Assembly (NCBI GenBank): GCA_001003855.1 | Contig: LCPX01000056.1 | Location: 1 to 6,776 of the forward strand | DNA: 6,776 bases | Direction of reading: 5' to 3' | From: Candidatus Moranbacteria bacterium GW2011_GWE1_49_15 | GTDB taxonomy: Bacteria; Patescibacteriota; Minisyncoccia; Moranbacterales; GWC2-37-73 | In this document: one piece after another, positions 1 to 6,024 of the stretch | Numbering within the stretch: position 1 is the first letter of the stretch | Layout of the letters: each line of letters opens with the position of its first letter | The notes under the pieces: generated by a model | What the model saw: the letters and a program-made list of their open reading frames with translations, nothing else | Databases searched by the model: none | What the model was told of the DNA's origin: nothing | Made by a program: the position numbers and the translations under genes

Positions 1-2
1 TG

Positions 3-1181
3 GAAAACGACGAAGGCAAAATAGAAAAGATAAATTCAGGTAAAAGCCCCATCAAGGAGGAATTTCTTGAGCAAAACCTCCCCAACGTGAAGGTGGTCGC
101 CACCAAGGATCCTTCCGTCATCGCCAAATCCGACATCGTGATCGTCTGCGTGCCGACTCCAGTCGACGAAAGCTATTTCCCCGACCTCGGACCGGTCAAA
201 GGAGCGACCAAGACCATAGTCGAAAACATCAACAAGGGCCAACTGGTCGTCATCGAATCGACGATCAACCCGGGAGTCTGCGAGGAAGTTGTCGAGCCTA
301 TTTTCGCCGAGGCAGGATATAAAATAGGAAAAGATTATGAAATGGCGCATTGCCCGGAAAGGATAAATCCGGGAGATCCGAAATGGAACGTCACCAATAT
401 CCCCCGCGTGGTCGGATCTTTCACCAAAGCCGGTCTCGACAAGGCAGTGAAATTCTATGAGAACATTATCGACGCTTCGATCATGCCTATGAAATCCATC
501 CGCGAAGCCGAGGCGGTGAAAATCGTGGAGAATTCTTTCCGCGACATCAACATCGCCTTCGTAAACGAACTGGCGAAATCCTTTGACAAATTGGACATCG
601 ATCTCAATGACGTGATCAAAGGCGCCTCGACCAAGCCTTTCGCCTTCATGCCGCACTTCCCTTCCTGCGGAGTCGGCGGACATTGCATCCCGGTCGATCC
701 ATACTATCTGATCGAAAGGGCCAAGGCTTCAGGTTTCGACCATGAATTTCTCAAGATCGCCCGAAAGGTAAATAATTCCATGCCGGAATACACGGTCGAA
801 CTCATGCAGGACGCCCTGAACAAATTAAAGCTCCCGCTCAACGGGACGGTCGTGGGAGTGATGGGGATCTCATATAAGGCCAACGTCGCGGACCTTCGCG
901 AATCGCCATCGCTTAAGATTATCAAGTACCTAAAAAAACACGGCGCCGAAGTCATCACTTTCGATCCGCACGTGCTTGACGATTCGACGGAAAAATCACT
1001 GGAGGAATTTTTGAAGAAAGCGACGGCCGTCATAGTCGCGACCAACCATAAAGAGTTCGAACGTATGGACGCGGAGCTGTTCAAGCAGAATGGGATTCTG
1101 GCGATCGTCGACGGAAAGAACTGCATCGACCCGGAAGCCATAAGGAAATTAGGGATAATCTACAAAGGCATAGGGCGTTAA
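3..1181 (+). CDS. UDP-N-acetyl-hexosamine 6-dehydrogenase (WbpA/WecC type), 5'-truncated by window edge
   Basis: This enzyme oxidises C6 of a UDP-N-acetylhexosamine (UDP-GlcNAc or UDP-ManNAc) to the uronic acid with two NAD+ in the cytoplasm, supplying an acidic sugar for surface glycan. The frame is open from base 3, so the GTG at 87 is internal and the true start lies upstream; 392 residues are visible, and the N-terminal Rossmann GxGxxG is missing (families are about 420-440 residues). Counting from the GTG at 87, visible motifs are VCVPTPVDE (20-28), ESTINPGV (57-64), CPERINPGD (89-97), the central-helix pattern with K146, N149 and R152, GVGGHCIPVDPYYL (195-208) with catalytic Cys200 (codon 684-686), and SYKANVADLRESPS (262-275). 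GGHCIPVDP, rather than the GGxCxPKD of UDP-glucose dehydrogenases, favours an N-acetylhexosamine substrate. GlcNAc versus ManNAc cannot be decided. A 20 bp gap separates it from the next gene. Confidence 0.93.
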   Translation, partial: ENDEGKIEKINSGKSPIKEEFLEQNLPNVKVVATKDPSVIAKSDIVIVCVPTPVDESYFPDLGPVKGATKTIVENINKGQLVVIESTINPGVCEEVVEPIFAEAGYKIGKDYEMAHCPERINPGDPKWNVTNIPRVVGSFTKAGLDKAVKFYENIIDASIMPMKSIREAEAVKIVENSFRDINIAFVNELAKSFDKLDIDLNDVIKGASTKPFAFMPHFPSCGVGGHCIPVDPYYLIERAKASGFDHEFLKIARKVNNSMPEYTVELMQDALNKLKLPLNGTVVGVMGISYKANVADLRESPSLKIIKYLKKHGAEVITFDPHVLDDSTEKSLEEFLKKATAVIVATNHKEFERMDAELFKQNGILAIVDGKNCIDPEAIRKLGIIYKGIGR

Positions 1182-1201
1182 AAAATAATCATCCACTTGT
1201 C

Positions 1202-1435
1202 ATGTTCCATCTGATAAAATATTTCGTATTGTTGGTCGGCCTTGTCACTATCGCCTATTTCGCGCTTCCCCGTTTCGGATATGAGGTGAATATGAACTAT
1301 TTCAACGAAACCAAAGAGGAATGCCAGAAAAGATTGGAGGAGTGCGGCAAGGAATATGTCCAACAAGGCACCAAGAACGCGAACTGTGATTTCAATTGCG
1401 TGGATCCCAAATTAATAATAAGTAAGCAAAATTAA
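1202..1435 (+). CDS. Small membrane-anchored four-cysteine protein, function unknown
   Basis: This is a 77-residue protein with no function I can name. Residues about 4-24 form one hydrophobic helix preceded by His3 and Lys6, which suggests N-in topology with the C-terminal part outside the membrane. The outer part is charged and predicted helical, with cysteines at 41, 48, 62 and 66 (C-x6-C-x13-C-x3-C), compatible with a disulfide-stapled helical hairpin. That fold is inference. The segment ends in CVDPKLI followed by a short basic tail. The ATG at 1202 is the only sensible start because the hydrophobic helix begins at once; no Shine-Dalgarno sequence precedes it. It sits 20 bp after the dehydrogenase and 5 bp before the GT2 gene, so it is almost surely co-transcribed with them. 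I recall similar short proteins in Parcubacteria genomes, but could not check this. It is real coding sequence judging by operon fit and the membrane helix plus paired cysteines. Confidence 0.8.
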   Translation: MFHLIKYFVLLVGLVTIAYFALPRFGYEVNMNYFNETKEECQKRLEECGKEYVQQGTKNANCDFNCVDPKLIISKQN

Positions 1436-1440
1436 ACACG

Positions 1441-2391
1441 ATGAAACTGATCGTCAACCTTCCGGCTTTCAATGAAGCGGAGAAAATAGGGCAAACCATA
1501 AAAAGGATTCCCCGTCGGATCAATGGCATCGAAGAGGTCCTGGTTCAAGTCATAGACGACGGTTCACATGACGGAACTGCCCAAATAGCCAAAGACGCTG
1601 GAGCTGACTTCGTTTTCTCGCACAGCACCAACAGGGGCATCGGCATAGTTTTCAGGACCGCAGTCGAAAAAGCCCTGGAAAACGGCGCCGATTTCATGGT
1701 CAACATAGACGCCGACGGACAGTTCGATCCGAACGACATCCAAAAAATCATAGACCCGGTCCTCGAAGGCAAGGCGGATATGGTGAGTGCCGACCGTTTC
1801 GGCGATCACAAGGCACAAAACATGCCTGCGGCGAAATATTACCTCAACCGCGTGGCGGCCTATGTCATAGGGAAATTCATGAACTTCCCCATCAAAGATC
1901 TCACCTGCGGATTTCGCGGTTACAACCGTGAAACTCTTCTGAGATTGAACCTTCCGGGGCACTTCACCTACACCCAGGAAGTGATAATCGATGCCATCGG
2001 GAAAAACCTCAAAGTAATGTGGGTTCCGGTCGTGGTCACCTATTTCGCCGAACGGAAATCCCGCGTTGTCAAAAGCATTTGGAAATATGTCAGCAACAGC
2101 GGCAGAATAATCCTCAAAGCCGTGCGCGACGTGAGGCCCATGAAATTCTTCGGAATCCCGGCTTTGATACTGATTTTGATCTCTTTCGGATTTTTCGCCT
2201 ACTTCGGATTCCACTATGTCCAAGAATTGAAAATCACCCCTTACAGAAACTATTTGCTGTTGGCCATTACCCTCCTTTTGGTAGGACTGCAGTTCCTGGT
2301 TTTCGCCTTGATAGCCGATATGATCAAATCCAACCGACGCCTCACCGAAGACCAAATGTACTTGATGAGAAAGGAACGCTATTCCAAATAA
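1441..2391 (+). CDS. GT2 family glycosyltransferase, polyprenyl-phosphate sugar synthase type, with two C-terminal membrane helices
   Basis: This is a 316-residue inverting GT-A glycosyltransferase. Family motifs are PAFNEAEKI (8-16), VIDDGSHDGT (37-46) binding the nucleotide, NRGIG (64-68), the metal-binding DAD (90-92) within NIDADGQFDPNDI, and TCGFRGYNR (155-163). Two hydrophobic helices at about 235-257 and 270-292 anchor it, followed by a short charged tail. This layout resembles dolichol- or polyprenyl-phosphate mannose/glucose synthases (DPM1/DPG-synthase group), which charge the lipid carrier with one sugar at the inner face of the membrane. Such lipid-linked sugars are donors for GT-C enzymes, and a GT-C-like protein lies downstream. 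The exact sugar cannot be predicted, and it might instead transfer to a growing lipid-linked glycan. The ATG at 1441 lies 5 bp after the preceding stop and places the PAFNE motif at the usual distance. It is the last gene before a terminator. Confidence 0.93.
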   Translation: MKLIVNLPAFNEAEKIGQTIKRIPRRINGIEEVLVQVIDDGSHDGTAQIAKDAGADFVFSHSTNRGIGIVFRTAVEKALENGADFMVNIDADGQFDPNDIQKIIDPVLEGKADMVSADRFGDHKAQNMPAAKYYLNRVAAYVIGKFMNFPIKDLTCGFRGYNRETLLRLNLPGHFTYTQEVIIDAIGKNLKVMWVPVVVTYFAERKSRVVKSIWKYVSNSGRIILKAVRDVRPMKFFGIPALILILISFGFFAYFGFHYVQELKITPYRNYLLLAITLLLVGLQFLVFALIADMIKSNRRLTEDQMYLMRKERYSK

Positions 2392-2414
2392 CCGCATCCC
2401 TATATCAAAAAAGG

Positions 2415-2440
2415 AAGACTCCTGAAAGGGAGTCTTTTTT
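2415..2440 (+). terminator. Intrinsic (rho-independent) terminator after the GT2 gene
   Basis: An 8 bp perfect stem (AAGACTCC at 2415-2422 pairing with GGAGTCTT at 2429-2436) encloses a 6-base loop (TGAAAG) and runs into six consecutive T (2435-2440). It begins 24 bp after the GT2 stop codon. It should end transcription of the dehydrogenase-small protein-GT2 unit. Confidence 0.9.
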
Positions 2441-2441
2441 C

Positions 2442-2470
2442 TTGAAAAAAATACGTATCCGAGGTATAAT
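2442..2470 (+). promoter_or_regulatory. Sigma-70-type promoter for the downstream glycan operon
   Basis: A -35 box TTGAAA (2442-2447, one mismatch to TTGACA) and a perfect -10 box TATAAT (2465-2470) are separated by exactly 17 bp. The predicted transcription start is near 2477, leaving a leader of about 21 bases before the ATG at 2498. The promoter directly abuts the terminator of the previous unit. I see no operator-like palindrome, so expression is probably constitutive or housekeeping. Confidence 0.87.
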
Positions 2471-2497
2471 GTCTAAGTAAAAACATAACGGATATTC

Positions 2498-2671
2498 ATG
2501 AAAATTTTGTTTATTTCAAGGGCTTTTCCGCCTGTCGTCGGAGGGATCGAAAACCAGAATTACGAACTTTCCAAATGGCTCCCGAAAGTCGACGGCCAGG
2601 GGAAGGAAATTCCTCCCTTTTTTCGCGCCCTATGCGCTGGCCAAGACCCTTTTCCTTCTACCCAAATATGA
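2498..2671 (+). pseudogene. N-terminal fragment of a frame-disrupted GT4 glycosyltransferase
   Basis: The ATG at 2498, placed about 21 bases after the predicted transcription start, opens a 57-codon frame that stops at TGA 2669-2671. Its first 30 or so residues begin MKILFISRAFPPVVGGIENQ, a typical GT4/GT-B N-terminus with the glycine-rich GG loop that binds the acceptor side. After about LSKWLPKV (bases to 2590) the frame stops making sense. The next frame (+1), which is open without a stop from 2502 to 3632, then continues with RGRKFLPFFAPYALAKT from about 2598, a sequence that belongs to the same enzyme family. The two frames together would give about 378 residues, a normal GT4 length. The break falls around 2585-2600. 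It is either a real mutation, an assembly or sequencing error, or (least likely) recoding. See also the following C-terminal part. Confidence 0.82.
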
Positions 2672-2675
2672 CGCG

Positions 2676-3632
2676 GTGCTCCTGGGCGACGGAGTTTTGG
2701 CTGTCCTTGGTTGGCTCATCAAGCTTTTCTCCAACAAACCGGTGATTTCAGTCGTGCACGGGCTCGACATCAATTGGAACAGCAAATCCCTGGGCGTCTG
2801 GTATGAAAAACTGCTAGTAGCGATCTATCAAAAGCTTTGGGTCGGAGTTTTCCTCAAAAAAATAGATCGCTTCATCGCGGTCGGAAACGAAACGGTCAGC
2901 GTCGCCGTCAAGCACGGTATTTCGGAAAAGAAAGTGGTCTTTATCCCCAACGGGGTGGACACGGAAAAATTCATCGGAGACCATTCCCGGGAAAAACTCG
3001 CTGAGATTCTCAAGGAAAATCTCGAAGGGAAGCACGTCATCCTGACATCAGGAAGGCTGGCCAAAAGGAAAGGCGTCGCCTGGTTCATCGAGAACGTCAT
3101 GCCGATCCTCCCCTTCAACGTCCTCTATGTCGTCGCCGGGGACGGTCCGGATAAAGCGAATATCCAGGCTGCCGTGACTAAAAAGAATCTTTCCGACAGA
3201 GTTAAACTTCTCGGGTACGTTTCCGATCAGACCAAGGACGTTCTCATGAACACCTGCGACCTTTTCATCCAACCAAACATCAAAATCGAAGGCGACCTGG
3301 AAGGATTCGGGATTTCCGTCATCGAAGCGACCTCCTGCAAGCTTCCCGTCGTCGCTTCCAGACTCGAAGGCCTCAAAGATGCGATCAAGGATCAGCAGAA
3401 CGGCTTCCTGGTCGAACCCCATGACGCTTCCGGCTATGCGACGAAAATAACCGAACTCCTCTCCAACGAAACATTCAGGAAGGAATTCGGCTCCAAAGCC
3501 AGGCAATTCGCCATAGACAATTACCAATGGAGCAAAATAGCCGAAAGATACGCCGCTGAAATAAGAAAAACTTCGCTCCAAACCCCCCCAGCCGGACTGT
3601 TTTCGGAAGAAAGCGCCGGTTCGCAAGCCTAA
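2676..3632 (+). CDS. GT4 family glycosyltransferase, main part (N-terminus separated by a frame break)
   Basis: GT4 enzymes are retaining GT-B transferases that move a sugar from a nucleotide donor to a lipid-linked glycan at the cytoplasmic membrane face. The GTG at 2676 is only the first start-like codon in this frame; family-like sequence continues upstream to about 2598, so the natural protein starts at the ATG at 2498 in another frame. Numbered from the GTG, visible features are HGLD (28-31), IPNGVDTEKF (90-99) at the start of the donor domain, SGRLAKRKG (125-133) with Arg127 and Lys132 expected to grip the donor diphosphate, AGDGP (154-158), and EGFGISVIE (209-217) giving the E-x7-E motif with Glu209 and Glu217. 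The donor-binding half is therefore complete. A tail of about 18 residues after the last helix (from about 300) is rich in Ser, Gly and Pro and looks non-conserved. The gene ends 12 bp before the GT-C-like gene. Sugar specificity is unknown. Without the N-terminal half-domain this piece alone would probably be inactive. Confidence 0.88.
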   Translation: MLLGDGVLAVLGWLIKLFSNKPVISVVHGLDINWNSKSLGVWYEKLLVAIYQKLWVGVFLKKIDRFIAVGNETVSVAVKHGISEKKVVFIPNGVDTEKFIGDHSREKLAEILKENLEGKHVILTSGRLAKRKGVAWFIENVMPILPFNVLYVVAGDGPDKANIQAAVTKKNLSDRVKLLGYVSDQTKDVLMNTCDLFIQPNIKIEGDLEGFGISVIEATSCKLPVVASRLEGLKDAIKDQQNGFLVEPHDASGYATKITELLSNETFRKEFGSKARQFAIDNYQWSKIAERYAAEIRKTSLQTPPAGLFSEESAGSQA

Positions 3633-3644
3633 AAAATCCTACCC

Positions 3645-5654
3645 ATGCAAAACCTACTATTCGAACAGCTGTCATTATACGCGGCCGCTATACTGGTCCT
3701 TTTCGTTCCGGGATATTTTTTCGTGTCGGCTTTCTTTCCGAAAAACAAAAACCTTTCGGGTCTGGAAAAATTCACGCTTTCCGTCGGAAGCAGCTTCGTC
3801 CTGGTCGGATTCGTGATGATGGCCTTGGACCGCGTCGGCGTCAGAATCGACAGATTGTCGCTCATATTATCCCTCGTCTTCCTATCGGCCGCTTTTTTCG
3901 GCGTCCGTTTTCTTTTCAAAAAACATAAGGGGGTCGCGCCGGCCAGGAGCGACGCTTTCGTTTTCTCAAAAAAACAGCTGGTGCTGATAATCGGACTCCT
4001 TTTCGTTTCAATGCTTTTCAAAACGTCCTATCTCAAAGACAACATCGTGCCGTCTTCGACCGACTTGGGACACCACATGTATTGGGTTAAGCAGATAGCG
4101 CAAACCGGCGAGCTTCCCGACTACGCCAAAAAAGATATCGTGGAAAGGGACGGCAAGTATATCGTGAGCGGACCGCAGAACATAAGCGACCTCATCATCG
4201 GAGAGCACATGGTGTTCGCCGCCATCTCGATCATCTCGGGCCTTGGCGTCATATCCTATTTCCCAGTCCTGATATTGCTCCTCATGAACTCCGTGGGCGT
4301 ATTGGCGATTTTCATTTTGGTGCTCAGGTTTTTTGAAGACGATCCGCACGGCAAGGACATCGCTATCGCCTCTTTGCTTTTCATCGGACCGCTGTTCGCC
4401 ATCGCGCCTCCCCAAGCCAAATTCGTCGGAGGAGGGGTCGTGGGAAACATGCTCAGCAACCTACTGATCCCGCTCAACTTCTATTTCTATTTCCGTGCGC
4501 TCAAGGAAAAAAGCGCCGGGCTCTTGGCATTCGGAATCATGTTCTCGATGGCGCTTTTCTATACCCATCACCTTTCCGCCCTGCTTTTCGCGATTATTTT
4601 GATTTTTAGCGCCGCCTCGGCCCTCCTGCTCCACTTCGGAAAAAGCCACCTCATACTCTGGGATTGGGCCAAGTTGGTCTTTTCCAAACCGGTGCTGATC
4701 TTTCTCGCCTTCGCGGCCTTTTTCTTTTTCGCCGTCCACACGCCTTCCTATATAACCAACAAAGCCGTTGAAACCGTTGTCGGAGGGCCTTCTAAAATAG
4801 ACCATGTAGGACTAACTTTGGACAAATTCATTTCCGCGGTAGGAGAACCGAGATTCGTTTTGGGATCAGTCGGGTTTCTGCTACTCTTGGCTCCGTTCGC
4901 CGGAAAATTCTTCGCTTCCATTTCCGGAGCGCTGCGCAAAAAAAGCTTCTCTGCCCTGTTTGCCGGAACCGGAAAAAGCGAGGTCGGATACCAAAACGCC
5001 ATACTCCTCAGCTGGACCGTGATAATTTTCCTCATTTCCCTTTATCCGACCATCTTCCTTTTGGACATCCCTTCTTCCAGGGTTTCCAACTACGGATCAT
5101 ATCCCCTTTCGATATTGGCGGCCATCGCCCTCGTCAGGATCGTCGTCTCCCTGAAAAACGGAAACTTCTTCACTCTCAATAAACAGCTCGCCGCGGGAGG
5201 ATTCATTCTTTTCTTTTCCTACGCGACCATCGCCGGGTTCCGCGACAACTCCCAATTCGTCACAAGCTCTGACAACTACGCCAAAACGGTTCAGACTTTC
5301 CACGCCTCCGAATACCTTGCCCGAAACACCGCTCCTTCCGACAATGTCCTGAGCGACCATGTCTATGTAGCGGCGGATTCCTGGAGCAAACTGTACTTCA
5401 TGAGGGATTACAACTTCCCTTTTTACCGCGCCAATTTCTCAAGATATCAAAACGGCGTGGACAAGGAGGAATTCTGCACGCTCAACATGATATCCTCCCC
5501 GGAAACCGAAGAGAGCGATAGATGCTTCGACGAACTCGGGATGGATTACGTCATGGTCAGCAAGAAAAACGACTCCTCCCAATTTTCCGACCTGGACGAT
5601 TTCTGGCAGATCTATTCCAACGAAGAGCTAATCATTTACCACAAAGCGAAATGA
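3645..5654 (+). CDS. Polytopic membrane protein, GT-C-like glycosyltransferase (putative)
   Basis: This 669-residue protein has about 12-14 hydrophobic segments between residues 9 and 531, followed by a soluble domain of about 130 residues (about 540-669). The design is that of GT-C glycosyltransferases (PMT/ArnT/STT3-like), which use polyprenyl-phosphate-linked sugars on the outer face of the membrane. In support, the first long outer loop carries STDLGHHMYWVKQIAQTGELP (139-158) with Asp140 in the position of the catalytic acid, followed by a His pair (143-144) and the G-E-L-P turn typical of this loop. PSSRVSNYGSYPLSILAA (476-493), with Arg479, resembles the late-helix segment of these enzymes. 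The C-terminal part starts with ASEYLARNTAPSDNVLSDH (554-572), a segment that recurs in the soluble domains of GT-C proteins. I cannot name a family, donor or acceptor; a polymerase or ligase (Wzy/WaaL-like) role is an alternative. The ATG at 3645 precedes the first helix directly; there is no Shine-Dalgarno sequence. The stop overlaps the next start. Confidence 0.72.
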   Translation: MQNLLFEQLSLYAAAILVLFVPGYFFVSAFFPKNKNLSGLEKFTLSVGSSFVLVGFVMMALDRVGVRIDRLSLILSLVFLSAAFFGVRFLFKKHKGVAPARSDAFVFSKKQLVLIIGLLFVSMLFKTSYLKDNIVPSSTDLGHHMYWVKQIAQTGELPDYAKKDIVERDGKYIVSGPQNISDLIIGEHMVFAAISIISGLGVISYFPVLILLLMNSVGVLAIFILVLRFFEDDPHGKDIAIASLLFIGPLFAIAPPQAKFVGGGVVGNMLSNLLIPLNFYFYFRALKEKSAGLLAFGIMFSMALFYTHHLSALLFAIILIFSAASALLLHFGKSHLILWDWAKLVFSKPVLIFLAFAAFFFFAVHTPSYITNKAVETVVGGPSKIDHVGLTLDKFISAVGEPRFVLGSVGFLLLLAPFAGKFFASISGALRKKSFSALFAGTGKSEVGYQNAILLSWTVIIFLISLYPTIFLLDIPSSRVSNYGSYPLSILAAIALVRIVVSLKNGNFFTLNKQLAAGGFILFFSYATIAGFRDNSQFVTSSDNYAKTVQTFHASEYLARNTAPSDNVLSDHVYVAADSWSKLYFMRDYNFPFYRANFSRYQNGVDKEEFCTLNMISSPETEESDRCFDELGMDYVMVSKKNDSSQFSDLDDFWQIYSNEELIIYHKAK

Positions 5655-6013
5655 AAACCGGAAATTTTCTGATAACGGCCTTTTTTGTGATTTTTTTGGC
5701 ACTGAGCTTTTCCTATTTGTCATATGTGGAAACAAAAAATTCGGATTATTCCCATGGCAAGAATTGGTGGTCCCTCTATTTCGACGATCCCAAAAGCGAA
5801 GGCCTCTCCTTTTACGTCGAAAACTTCAGTGACGCCGAGGAGTTTTTTTGGGAGATAAAGTTTGAAGAAAACACCGTGCGCAAAGGTTCGACCGTCGTCT
5901 CCCGGGGAGAAAAAGGTCTTGTGCCCATTAGCAGCAGCGGACTGGAAGGACGGCAGATCTCCATAGAAGTGTCCGGCGGCGGCGACAGCAAGAAGATATA
6001 CAAAAATTTTTAA
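5651..6013 (+). CDS. Small exported/membrane-anchored protein with a predicted beta-rich domain, function unknown
   Basis: This 120-residue protein has an N-terminal hydrophobic helix (about 5-25, preceded by Lys2) that could be a signal anchor or uncleaved signal peptide. The remaining 95 residues contain aromatic-rich alternating stretches (WWSLYFDDP at 39-47, LSFYVENFSD at 52-61, FFWEIKF at 65-71) and end in KKIYKNF, which suggests a small extracytoplasmic beta-sandwich. It has no cysteine. I do not recognise a named family. The wording loosely recalls the outer beta domain fused to some multi-helix proteins of the DUF1616 type, but this is inference. The ATG at 5651 overlaps the stop of the GT-C-like gene as ATGA, which implies translational coupling and a partner role. 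The same frame is open further upstream to a possible start at 5522, but that part lies inside the GT-C-like gene and adds an implausible Arg-rich stretch before the signal helix, so 5651 is chosen. Confidence 0.8.
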   Translation: MKTGNFLITAFFVIFLALSFSYLSYVETKNSDYSHGKNWWSLYFDDPKSEGLSFYVENFSDAEEFFWEIKFEENTVRKGSTVVSRGEKGLVPISSSGLEGRQISIEVSGGGDSKKIYKNF

Positions 6014-6024
6014 ACTGAAAAAAC

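Noticed and set aside
54..60. AAGGAGG, a perfect Shine-Dalgarno-like string
   Set aside because: It lies within the open dehydrogenase frame, and no in-frame start codon follows at a useful distance; the conserved sequence continues through it.
36..683. 215-codon antisense frame opposite the dehydrogenase
   Set aside because: It mirrors a gene with complete catalytic motifs; its Asp/Phe/His-rich peptide is typical of a reverse-complement shadow.
1564..2397. 277-codon antisense frame opposite the GT2 gene
   Set aside because: It is a shadow of the well-supported GT2 gene, favoured by that gene's codon use; no recognisable motif.
2019..2480. 153-codon + strand frame across the GT2 3' end, terminator and promoter
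   Set aside because: It lies out of frame inside the GT2 gene and then reads through the terminator hairpin and promoter; the peptide is Arg/Pro-rich with no domain pattern.
5522..5650. Upstream extension of the small exported protein to an earlier start
   Set aside because: It would place an Arg-rich stretch from inside the GT-C-like gene ahead of the signal helix; the ATG at 5651 gives a clean ATGA overlap.
5652..5654. Possible TGA recoding (as in Gracilibacteria/SR1) because one gene ends in TGA
   Set aside because: No long reading frame contains an internal TGA, and the other complete genes end in TAA; this TGA forms a normal ATGA overlap.
6002..6011. AAAAATTTTT palindrome at the end of the small exported protein gene, possible terminator
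   Set aside because: Only A-T pairs with no loop and no GC stem; the flippase gene starts 14 bp later in the same direction.
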